Origin: Neorhizobium petrolearium
GTDB taxonomy: Bacteria; Pseudomonadota; Alphaproteobacteria; Rhizobiales; Rhizobiaceae
Direction: 5' to 3'
NCBI RefSeq assembly: GCF_017873175.1
Contig: NZ_JAGGJW010000005.1
Span: 248,001 to 312,000 of the forward strand
DNA length: 64,000 nt
The notes beneath the pieces are model-generated. The model was given only the letters and a program-made list of their open reading frames with translations, did no database searches and was not told the DNA's origin. The translations under genes were made by a program, and so were the position numbers. Each line of letters begins with the position of its first letter. Position 1 is the first letter of the stretch. Positions 46,158 to 53,861 of this stretch are shown piece by piece.

Positions 46158-46591
46158 GACGCAGCACTTCCGCGCACCCAGGCAATCGCGCATGCTTCAT
46201 GCTGTGCATGTGCGACGAGAGACAGTGTAGGCACCAGGGCTGAAACGGCGGAAATCCATGAACCAGCGATACGCACGCCGATGCGTCGCCATTCTTTCGT
46301 CTGACCAATCGTCAGGCCTGTGACAATCGTCGCGACACAGAAGACACCGCAAGCCTGGCCTGCAAAGGCGACCAGTCCGTCCCGGTCGCTCGCATCCATC
46401 GGGGCGGAATCGAGACCGATCGCCAGACCGGCAATAGCTGCCGCCGGAACAATTGCACCCATGGGGGCCTGCCGGCCGAGTATGACCGCGTCGCCCGCGG
46501 GCAAGGCTCCGGCAAGGAGCCGCGGCTCGCTTGCCCCGCCGAAGCGAGTTGGCAGGATCCGCAATACCGACACTCCCCGCTTAAGCCACAC
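46151..46591 (-). CDS. Truncated HupE/UreJ-like membrane protein (C-terminal half only)
   Basis: This 146-residue frame starts at GTG 46591 and shows three hydrophobic stretches. IVPAAAIAGLAIGLDSAPM and EWRRIGVRIAGSWISAVSALVPTLSL resemble the C-terminal half of HupE/UreJ-type membrane proteins as I remember them. The N-terminal half is absent, since the DUF3604 gene ends only 15 bases upstream. It may be a remnant of a duplicated HupE gene or a small membrane protein in its own right. It overlaps the start of the parvulin gene. Confidence 0.5.
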   Translation of the reverse strand: MWLKRGVSVLRILPTRFGGASEPRLLAGALPAGDAVILGRQAPMGAIVPAAAIAGLAIGLDSAPMDASDRDGLVAFAGQACGVFCVATIVTGLTIGQTKEWRRIGVRIAGSWISAVSALVPTLSLVAHAQHEACAIAWVRGSAASW

Positions 46592-46606
46592 AGAAGCACC
46601 TCACCC

Positions 46607-48553
46607 TCAGGGCGTGTACCAGATGGGCGACGTGTAGGCGCGCTCCGTCATCGTCATCGTAGTCCCTTCCAGCGGTTTCGTACCGAAGCGCTTGGCGTCA
46701 TAGGCAGTCCAGCGCGGGGTCGGAATCTCTATCACGCGGCCATAATAGAAGGCCTTTTGCATCGGATCGAAATCCGGGTCAGTCCAGACCGCAATCAGTT
46801 CCGGTGCACCGATCGTGTTGGTCCAGGTCGCGTTCCCGACGTCGACAGTGCTGCCAACCGATGGCAGCTTGCCATCGGCATCGGGCTTGCGGTCACCACC
46901 CCATACCACATTATAGACCTGCTCATGGGTTTCACCCTTGTCATCAAGCCATCCCTTGACGATCTGATACCGGTCGAGATTGGCCCCTATGGGGTCTTTC
47001 AAAGCTGCGACGAGAAAGCTGGGCGCCTTATTCTCCGGGGCCGGCCCGAGATCGCCTCCCATCGGCACACCCTTGCCATAACCGATGGCGCCCGGATTGC
47101 GGTTTGAAGCGTCCGCCGGCTCGAAATCGAAACCGCCGAAGAAACGAACCATCATGCGCGACCCGGTGGTGGCGTAGGTCTCCTTACGCTGCATCGCGTC
47201 CCAGATCGCTTCACGAGTGTTGTCGGCTGCCCATACGGCGGCATAGCCGGAGGCGCTCACCTGCCAATCCATGACCTTGATATTGGTCTGCGGATTACTG
47301 ACGAAAGTGGCAGTAAGCCGCTCGGGGCTCGGTTCCTGCGGCGTTGTCTTGCCGAAGAAATTGTCTTCTTCCATCGCGGCAAGCCCGGTATGGGCGTCGG
47401 AACTGCCGATCATGCCGAACTTGTAGGGGTTGGTGCCAAGTTCGGCCTCGAGCTTGAGACCGTTCCGCAGCGCCGACCGTGCATATTCGAACTCGATCAT
47501 CTCCGGCTTCTTGGCTACGCTCGCGTCCAGATTGCCAAAATCCCAGGTCTCGAAATCGGCAAACTCGTCATTGGGGGAAAGCCTGGGATGGGTTTCCCCA
47601 TCGCCCTTTGTCTGGGTCGCTTCGTAGAGGCGCTCCCACCTTGCGCGCTCTTCCACATATTCCTTGTCCACCGGCTTGCCGGTGAAGGATTCGATCATCG
47701 GAAACATGATGCCGTTGGAGAGGTTGCCGTTATGGGCAATGGCGAGCACGCTCCCTCCCGTTTTGTCCTCATAGGCCTGCATCCATTTCCAGAGGTCGCG
47801 CGGGTTGTCGCTGCCGAGCGGTTTCATCGTCGTGTAAGGCACGATCTGCTCGGCCTTATCGCCATTGTCGCGCAAGATCACATTGCGGTGCAGGTTGTTG
47901 CCGCCCGTGTTCGAAGTCCACTCATAACCAATGAGGGCCGTGAACCGGCCTGGATCGTTGTATTCTTCCGCCGCCTTGACCGTATCCTGCCATGCCGACT
48001 TGTAGGGCCGCGTTTCGGGACCATAGATCATGCTCTTCGGCAGCGTCCCGGCGCTGAAACTCATGATGATCTGCAGTGCAGCCTCTCCTCCCCGCCCGGA
48101 TTTGATCATATCGTACCAGGTCTTGGCCTGCGGATCGGAAAGCACCTCGGCCTTGCCGGCAAACAGGTCCGGAAACATGCCCATATTGTCGGAATGGTCA
48201 GCCACAACCAGGAAGTCGAGCGGCCGCGACAGCCTGGCCGGCTCTCCGCCAGATGCAATGATCTGCTCACCTCGTGCAAAGCGATAGGCGTCGCGCGGCG
48301 TCAATCGCGCGCCGAATGCGCCAGCGTCGAAGGATGCAGCCGTGTGCAGATGGGTATCTCCGAACAAGGGTCGGGTCGGGAAACTGCGATCGGCATAGGG
48401 TGAATAAGGCCTTTTGCCGGGGAAGACCTTCTCCGCCTTCGCCTGATCGAGGGTGCCGACGTCGCTGCGGGCATCCACCGCAAGAGCGGGCAGGCCAAGA
48501 CAGGAGCAGGCGACAGCGGTCAAGAGAACCCTGATCGTTGATATTTCCACCAT
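46607..48553 (-). CDS. DUF3604 family protein, PHP-like metal-binding, exported
   Basis: The 648-residue protein has a signal peptide (VLLTAVACSCLGLPALAVDA) and the DUF3604 layout: PLFGDTHLHTAASFDAG (HxH metal ligands), FLVVADHSDNMG, ALIGYEWTS and GSSDAHTGLAAMEEDNFFGK. The spread of His/Asp ligands is that of PHP-type phosphoesterases, but the substrate is unknown. GGAGGA precedes ATG 48553. It heads a run with the HupE-like fragment, the parvulin and HupE/UreJ genes. Confidence 0.83.
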   Translation of the reverse strand: MVEISTIRVLLTAVACSCLGLPALAVDARSDVGTLDQAKAEKVFPGKRPYSPYADRSFPTRPLFGDTHLHTAASFDAGAFGARLTPRDAYRFARGEQIIASGGEPARLSRPLDFLVVADHSDNMGMFPDLFAGKAEVLSDPQAKTWYDMIKSGRGGEAALQIIMSFSAGTLPKSMIYGPETRPYKSAWQDTVKAAEEYNDPGRFTALIGYEWTSNTGGNNLHRNVILRDNGDKAEQIVPYTTMKPLGSDNPRDLWKWMQAYEDKTGGSVLAIAHNGNLSNGIMFPMIESFTGKPVDKEYVEERARWERLYEATQTKGDGETHPRLSPNDEFADFETWDFGNLDASVAKKPEMIEFEYARSALRNGLKLEAELGTNPYKFGMIGSSDAHTGLAAMEEDNFFGKTTPQEPSPERLTATFVSNPQTNIKVMDWQVSASGYAAVWAADNTREAIWDAMQRKETYATTGSRMMVRFFGGFDFEPADASNRNPGAIGYGKGVPMGGDLGPAPENKAPSFLVAALKDPIGANLDRYQIVKGWLDDKGETHEQVYNVVWGGDRKPDADGKLPSVGSTVDVGNATWTNTIGAPELIAVWTDPDFDPMQKAFYYGRVIEIPTPRWTAYDAKRFGTKPLEGTTMTMTERAYTSPIWYTP

Positions 48554-48833
48554 GTCTTCCTCCATTACCACACAAGACTTAGTAATTTTATCATAAAATA
48601 ATCGTTATTACATCAGTCAACCGAATATTACTTCCCTACAATAACATTATTTAGATAAAACGATCTATTTTCATAAAGTAAATTCACAGAAACCCGTCCG
48701 GAAAGTACAAATGCTGCACAGCAGACTTCCGAATCTGCTTTTCCTGCTGTCAACGCGATAGCCGGGAACGCTTCCGTTCGAAACAGCGTCGAGGAGACGC
48801 TCGATCTCTTGGTTTCGCGCAAACCATCCCGCA

Positions 48834-49160
48834 TCAGTCGACATAGACGACAACATAACGCCCACCATAGGATTGATAGTATGCTCCAGCGCAAGACCAC
48901 ATGGAAACGCCGTTGATAACGACGGTTGAGCAACCCCTTGGCAGCGTCGCAACATAGATGGTGGAGCGGCGCACGACGCGACGGGTGGTTCGGCGCGCCA
49001 CGCCCGCAACGCTGCCGGGAGTGGTTGGCCTGCCCACTCTCGCCTGTGCATCGGAGACCACGAAATCCGCAGGGATTACGGCGCCGTTCGTCCAGTAATC
49101 CGCCGCCATCAGGCCGCAGATGAGTGTTGCCGCCGACAGGCACCGACCTACCGATTTCAT
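48834..49160 (-). CDS. Small exported hypothetical protein
   Basis: This 108-residue protein has a hydrophobic N-terminus (CLSAATLICGLMAADYW) and the mature pattern ARVGRPTTPGSVAGVARRTTRRVVRRSTIYVATLPRGCSTVVINGVSMWSCAGAYYQSYGGRYVVVYVD. That C-terminal segment with two Cys recurs in small periplasmic proteins of rhizobia as I recall. Its start overlaps the stop of the DUF2092 gene by four bases, so the two are coupled. Function is unknown. Confidence 0.65.
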   Translation of the reverse strand: MKSVGRCLSAATLICGLMAADYWTNGAVIPADFVVSDAQARVGRPTTPGSVAGVARRTTRRVVRRSTIYVATLPRGCSTVVINGVSMWSCAGAYYQSYGGRYVVVYVD

Positions 49161-49978
49161 TGCGCATCCTCCAGAGTGATATCGCCGATCACATCGGAAC
49201 CGATCTGCTCGATTTTCTTCGCACCAGCGGGCGGAGAGAACGTGAATATCGACTCGTCGAGTTTGGGCTCGACATTCCAGTTGGTCAGCCGCACCGAGTA
49301 TTGCGGCGCTCCGGTCACCCATTTGGAGGTGATCACATATTTGACCGGCACCGGCTGCTCGCCCTTGCGTATCCAGATCTGCCAATCGACTATTTCCGTG
49401 CGGAAAGCGAGATGGTCGCATTCCACGCCACCGACAAAAGCCGTGCCGACGAAACTTCCTTCATCGACTGTTTCGGTGAGGACTGCGTAGGGATCAGCCG
49501 ACAGCAGATCGGCACCCGCAGCGTCCAGTCCTGTCGATATGCGGAATTCCTCAAGTCCCGTATCGATGGTCGTTCCTGGGTTTTCCATCTGGGCGAATAT
49601 GTTGAGCCCGCGGCCGTAGAGAAAAATGAGCTTTCCGTTCAACGTTGCTTCAACGTCGGCATAAGGACCTTTCCGCGTTACGTGCAGCTTGTCGGGCCGC
49701 GATGCCATCACCGCACCCGAGGCGCTGTACTGCAGCTTCTGCCCCCATCGATCAATGATCTCCTGGTCGGTATCGTAGTCGAAGCTCAGCGTCTTCAACC
49801 CACCGAGATAAGACGCCATCGCGTGCAATAGCTTGTCGGCATCCCCATCGATCGCGCTTTGGCTTGATGCCGGGGAACAGGACAACCCCAAGGCAAGCAA
49901 CGTCGCAAGAACAAGAAGATGAGGCCTTGCATGGTTTCGCCCATTCGAACGACCGCAACATATCCGGGTGTCCCTCAT
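49157..49978 (-). CDS. DUF2092 family periplasmic protein (LolA-like fold)
   Basis: The 273-residue protein has a signal peptide (HLLVLATLLALGLSCSPASSQ) and the DUF2092 pattern: LLHAMASYLGGLKTLSFDYDTDQEIIDRWGQKLQYSASGAVMASRPDKLHVTRKG, HLAFRTEIVDWQIWIRKGEQPVPVKYVITSKW, and FTFSPPAGAKKIE. It is a predicted LolA/LolB-like half-barrel that may bind lipids. It is transcribed with the small exported protein downstream. Confidence 0.78.
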   Translation of the reverse strand: MRDTRICCGRSNGRNHARPHLLVLATLLALGLSCSPASSQSAIDGDADKLLHAMASYLGGLKTLSFDYDTDQEIIDRWGQKLQYSASGAVMASRPDKLHVTRKGPYADVEATLNGKLIFLYGRGLNIFAQMENPGTTIDTGLEEFRISTGLDAAGADLLSADPYAVLTETVDEGSFVGTAFVGGVECDHLAFRTEIVDWQIWIRKGEQPVPVKYVITSKWVTGAPQYSVRLTNWNVEPKLDESIFTFSPPAGAKKIEQIGSDVIGDITLEDAQ

Positions 49979-50502
49979 GACTTCCTCGCCTGAAACAGTC
50001 TTTTCTATGCGGCTATTCTTTCCCTATCACGCCAGGCTGCCCACGATGTGGCGGAGCCCTGTAGCATCCTGTAGATTCGGGTATCGCTGAACAGGGATCC
50101 GCACCGACGACTTCGGAGCCTTGACTTGGAAGAGTGCTGGCGCCTTTGCCTTGGGAAAACCGCCGGCATGGGGACTAATAAACAGACGCACCCTCGGTTC
50201 GACGCTCGCCACCATATCGATCATGCCGCTTCTCTCGGTGCCACGACACCAGCGAGTCCACCGGATGAAGATACTTGGCAACGAGAGCCAGAAAATTTGC
50301 GGCACCAGTTCCCTACAAATTTATCGGCGATACCGCAATGTATCATACAGGTTCATCTTGATGTATTATACAAAAATAAGCTGTCTTTTGTGTAAAGATC
50401 AATTGAAACCGACAAAATCATCATTAGTATTTAAACATTCGCGCTTCGCAATTAAGATAAGTAGATTACCCGGGGAGATCACCGCGAACAAAGGAGATAA
50501 GC
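49979..50502. other. 524-base divergent promoter region
   Basis: This region lies between the minus-strand DUF2092 gene and the plus-strand barrel gene. Its right half is clearly AT-rich. It holds two perfect 11-base palindromes of one sequence family (separate entry) and a third, different perfect palindrome TATCGGCGATA at 50322-50332. A 92-codon minus-strand frame at 50027-50305 has no motif I recognise. Confidence 0.5.
50339..50372. promoter_or_regulatory. Tandem operator-like palindromes TGTATnATACA
   Basis: TGTATCATACA (50339-50349) and TGTATTATACA (50362-50372) are both perfect inverted repeats around one base. Their centres are 23 bases apart, about two helical turns, so two dimers would sit on the same face of the DNA. 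They precede the barrel gene at 50503. The regulator is not identified. Confidence 0.6.
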
Positions 50503-51294
50503 TTGCCAAACTACTTTGTATTTGGAATATCTCTCGCTTGCTATCTGATGGCTGGCACGGCGAGCCGAGCGGCCGACGTCACGCCCCTCCTGGCGCAGGA
50601 TCCCAACATGGTCGAGGCGCAGGATGGCTGGACGTTCACTTTCGCACCTTATTTCTGGGGCACGAGTATTTCCGGCGACACTGCACAATTCAGCCTGCCA
50701 AGCGTTCATATCGACGCCGATTTTGGCGACGTCCTCGATCATCTTGATTTCGCCGCCATGGCAGCGGGTGAAGCGCGATACGACCGCTTCAGCATTATTG
50801 GAGATATCGAATACGCGAAGCTCTCTGTGGGGGCGTCAACTCCGTTGGGCATATTGGCTTCGGACGTCGAGGTTGCGACGGAGATGTTTACCGGATTGGT
50901 CGGCGCGGGTTATTCCGTTCTGGCGGATTCATTCGGTTATCTCGACATCGTGGCCGGTATCAAGGTATGGTCCGTCGATACCACGATTTCGTTTAGTGGC
51001 GGCCTCCTTGACGGCGTGGAGCGCAGTGATAGCGCAACCTGGGTGGATGGATTGGCCGGCATTCGCGGTCGCTATTCGATAACGCCCGAAGTCTACATAA
51101 CCGGCTGGGGCCTTGTCGGAGGAGGCGGAGCCGATCTCGATTGGGACGTCGCATTGGCCCTCGGCTACAATTTCAACGAAAGATTCTCGATGATCGCGGG
51201 ATATCGGGCGGCAGGTGTGGACTATAGCGATGACGGGTTCGTTTTCGACGTCATCCAGCAGGGGCCTATCTTGAGCCTCGCCTTGCGGTTCTAG
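50503..51294 (+). CDS. Predicted outer-membrane beta-barrel protein
   Basis: The 263-residue protein starts at TTG 50503 with a perfect AAGGAG upstream, has a signal peptide (FGISLACYLMAGTASRA) and a beta-rich mature part with GWTFTFAPYFWGTSISGD and a C-terminal strand ending ILSLALRF. A terminal Phe is usual for barrels inserted by the BAM complex. It resembles the porin-like small barrels of rhizobia. Function is unknown. It is preceded by an AT-rich promoter with tandem palindromes. Confidence 0.72.
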   Translation: MPNYFVFGISLACYLMAGTASRAADVTPLLAQDPNMVEAQDGWTFTFAPYFWGTSISGDTAQFSLPSVHIDADFGDVLDHLDFAAMAAGEARYDRFSIIGDIEYAKLSVGASTPLGILASDVEVATEMFTGLVGAGYSVLADSFGYLDIVAGIKVWSVDTTISFSGGLLDGVERSDSATWVDGLAGIRGRYSITPEVYITGWGLVGGGGADLDWDVALALGYNFNERFSMIAGYRAAGVDYSDDGFVFDVIQQGPILSLALRF

Positions 51295-51622
51295 GGCAAT
51301 TCCAGCAGGAGGCGGGCAAGTTGCGACCCGGCGCCTCGATGAGCCCCACCACCTCTGCCTCGCTCGTCAGGCTGCAGAGGACGTATTTGCCGCGCCGCGC
51401 CGTCTCAACGAGGCGCGTGCGCCGAAGGATCTGGCACCCGCCCTGATCTGGCTGGGATGGAGGAACCATAGGATAGCGAGAGCCGCCATCGCGGGGGAAT
51501 GAAACAACAGTAGAGCGATCAAGCGAACTGTTGGCCTTCGGTCGACCGACAAGGGCCTGGCTTGCTTTGCCCGGTCCGAGGGGCATTGCGCCCCTCTCCC
51601 TGCTGCGGACTGCGGTCTTCGA
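51295..51622. other. 328-base region between convergent genes holding an ArsR remnant
   Basis: The barrel gene (plus) and the MFS gene (minus) converge here. The region contains the decayed ArsR regulator and a perfect hairpin GAGGGGC-ATTGC-GCCCCTC at 51578-51596. The hairpin has no T tract on either strand and could be a weak terminator. Confidence 0.5.
51318..51500 (-). pseudogene. Decayed ArsR-family regulator fragment
   Basis: On the minus strand, one frame gives AALAILWFLHPSQI and a second frame continues CQILRRTRLVETARRGKYVLCSLTSEAEVVGLIEAPG. Joined, this is the winged-helix core of an ArsR regulator (SQ...HLxxLRxAxLVxTxRRGKYVxYxL). There is a frameshift between the two parts and no N-terminus. 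It lies downstream of the MFS gene and may once have controlled the exporter or a neighbour. Confidence 0.5.
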
Positions 51623-53221
51623 TCAGGCTTTGCCAGGCCTGTTGATCGTCAGGAAGTGCCTTACCACCGGCTTTTCCGGGCCTGTATGATAGGCCAGTAC
51701 CTTGCCTTGCAGGTCTGCATCGGCATTGGAGACCCGTTTGTGCTGGCGAAGATGCTCCGCCCAAGATTCCACCATGAACCATTCGACCATTCTTTCCGGA
51801 TCAGCAGAGTCTTCGGTCACGCCCCAGCCATACGCTCCGTCGCGCCGACGTTCCTGGGAGAGTTCGTCTAATGCATGCAGGAAAGCGGTGCGGTGATGCT
51901 TTTCGACATGGTACTCGATGAGTATCAGGACCGGGCCGCGGTCATGGGCCACCGGTTCTGCCACGAGCGGCTCGGGCCAATGGTTCGACGGCACCATATC
52001 CGCGTCGCCTGCAGGCAGTTTCAGGCGATGCATGATGAAACCTGCGACGAGCAACCCGGCGGCGCCGATCAGCAAGGTACCCGGTACGCCTGCCGCTTCG
52101 CCGACGGCGCCCCAGCCGATGCTGCCGGCCGTCATCGCGCCATTGAAAACAGTCAGGTAGACGGCAAGACCACGGCCGCGCACCCAGTTTGGCAACACAG
52201 CCTGAGCTGTACCGTTGAGTGTGGTCAGCGCGGTAATCCAGGCGCCGCCGAGGAACAGCAGGACGACAATGGCAAACCATTTTGGCGGGGCAAGCGACAA
52301 GGTTCCCATTACAAGGGCGGTGACGACAGCCGCACCCAGAAGCAAACCATCTGCATCGAAACGTTCACGCAGCTTCGGCATGACCAATGCACCGCCGATA
52401 GCCCCTGCCCCGACCGAACCAAGCAGGATGCCGTAGAAGCTCGCATCTCCGCCGAGCAATTGACGCGCGACGAGCGGCAGGAGTGCCCAGACAGCACTCG
52501 CAAACGCGAAGAAGATGGCAGCACGCACCAGGACGACATGCAGCGGACGGCTGGCCCGGGTGTAGCGAAGACCGGCCCGGAAGGCACCGAAGAAGCCTTC
52601 TGCGAGTGCATCGTTGGCGTTCTTGGCACGCGGCCACCAGATCAGCGCGGCAATAACGACGATATAGCTGGCAACGTCCGCGCCGTAGGTGAGGGCCGCG
52701 CCGAAGGCAGCAAGAAGTAAACCACCAGCCGCCGGGCCGATCGATCGGGCGATGTTGATCCCGAGCGAGTTGAGTGCGACGGCGCTTTTGACATCCTCGC
52801 GCTTGACCAGTTCAGGCACGATTGCCTGCCAGGTCGGTCCCATCAGTGCAGCGCCGATGCCCCCGAGGAAAGTCAGTCCGATCAGGGCGCTGACGGAAAG
52901 CATCCCCGTATGCGCCAGAACCATCAGACCGATGCTGACGGATGCAAGCAGAAGCTGGACCGCGATCAGGAATTTGCGGCGATCGAGGATATCGGTCAGC
53001 ACGCCGGCCGGGATGGCGAGCAGGAAGATCGGCAGCGTACCTGCAGCCTGAACCATGGCGACGGCTGCCGGCGAAACGGACAGGTCCGTCATCAGCCACG
53101 AACTCGCAACATCGCGCATGAAACTGCCGGTATTGCCGAGAACCGTGGCGGCCCATAGAACTGCGAAGACCGGCTGCGCAAGGGGAGCGAAGCTGCTCGC
53201 TGGCGTTTTTGCGGCACTCAT
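51623..53221 (-). CDS. MFS exporter fused to a C-terminal monooxygenase-like (ABM) domain
   Basis: The 532-residue protein has 12 predicted membrane segments of the MFS_3/EntS type (FAVLWAATVLGNTGSFMRDVASSWLMTDLS; GVLTDILDRRKFLIAVQLLLAS). After about residue 410 a soluble ferredoxin-fold domain follows (GPVLILIEYHVEKHHRTAFLHALDELSQERRRDGAYGWGVTEDSADPERMVEWFMVESWAEHLRQHKR). The fusion is a recurrent one; the tail may sense or modify the cargo. Its start overlaps the DoxX stop by four bases. The cargo is unknown; an aromatic or quinone-like compound would suit the neighbours. Confidence 0.85.
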   Translation of the reverse strand: MSAAKTPASSFAPLAQPVFAVLWAATVLGNTGSFMRDVASSWLMTDLSVSPAAVAMVQAAGTLPIFLLAIPAGVLTDILDRRKFLIAVQLLLASVSIGLMVLAHTGMLSVSALIGLTFLGGIGAALMGPTWQAIVPELVKREDVKSAVALNSLGINIARSIGPAAGGLLLAAFGAALTYGADVASYIVVIAALIWWPRAKNANDALAEGFFGAFRAGLRYTRASRPLHVVLVRAAIFFAFASAVWALLPLVARQLLGGDASFYGILLGSVGAGAIGGALVMPKLRERFDADGLLLGAAVVTALVMGTLSLAPPKWFAIVVLLFLGGAWITALTTLNGTAQAVLPNWVRGRGLAVYLTVFNGAMTAGSIGWGAVGEAAGVPGTLLIGAAGLLVAGFIMHRLKLPAGDADMVPSNHWPEPLVAEPVAHDRGPVLILIEYHVEKHHRTAFLHALDELSQERRRDGAYGWGVTEDSADPERMVEWFMVESWAEHLRQHKRVSNADADLQGKVLAYHTGPEKPVVRHFLTINRPGKA

Positions 53222-53661
53222 TTGCCTTCTCCCTTCGTTAGATCGATTGCGGTAACAATGACGAATGCACCGGCGAGGCCGAGATGTTCAAAGAAAGCGT
53301 TGGTCGCCATCATGCGGTCCATGCCGGGCGGAAGTTCCCAGAAACGAAGGGCGATGAGTGTCGCCAGGAGAGTGAAACCGGCGAGCGCCAGAGCGCCCAC
53401 CCAGCGCAGGAAGCCGGAGACCACCATCGCGGAGGCCGTGAGCTCAAATACGATGACAACAACAGCAAATGCGGCTGCCGGATGAAGGCCGAAATGCTCC
53501 ATCTCGGCCAGTGCTCCGTTGAAATCGAAGATCTTGGTGAGCGGCCCTTGGATGTAGGCGGCGCAGAGTGCAAGAAGTGCTGCAGTCCGAGTGACGGGCG
53601 CCCCGACGATTTCTGCGAGAAATGTCTGGCGGCGCGTTGTGGAAGGACACTGATCAGTCAT
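53218..53661 (-). CDS. DoxX family membrane protein
   Basis: This 147-residue protein has four hydrophobic segments and the DoxX pattern (LCAAYIQGPLTKIFDFNGALAEMEHFGLHPAAAFAVVVIVFELTASAMVVSGFLRWVGALALAGFTLLATL). DoxX proteins act at the membrane in thiol or quinone redox, and bacillary MhqP belongs here. ATG 53661 has GGAG upstream. It is coupled to the MFS gene by overlap. Confidence 0.82.
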   Translation of the reverse strand: MTDQCPSTTRRQTFLAEIVGAPVTRTAALLALCAAYIQGPLTKIFDFNGALAEMEHFGLHPAAAFAVVVIVFELTASAMVVSGFLRWVGALALAGFTLLATLIALRFWELPPGMDRMMATNAFFEHLGLAGAFVIVTAIDLTKGEGK

Positions 53662-53803
53662 TGTTGGCTCCGACAATCTTGGCCGCCAATGAGGGCGGCG
53701 CTGCGTTTTCTGATGGAGCGATATTGGCGGGAACCATTCACGCCAACAATTGCATCAATTGTTTCGATTTAATTGCACTTTACGCAATAGATGTAGCATG
53801 AAG

Positions 53804-53836
53804 CCGGATGGGCACTGATAGACGCTGCCCATCCGG
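53804..53836 (-). terminator. Strong hairpin after the amidohydrolase gene
   Basis: CCGGATGGGC and GCCCATCCGG form a perfect ten-base-pair stem with a 13-base loop, 25 bases after the amidohydrolase stop on the minus strand. The T tract is weak (CTTC), so termination may be partial. Confidence 0.5.
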
Positions 53837-53861
53837 TGTCATCGTTAATGACCAGCCGAAC

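Noticed and set aside
50027-50305. 92-codon minus-strand frame
   Set aside because: No motif and no convincing SD; kept only as a note on the intergenic region.
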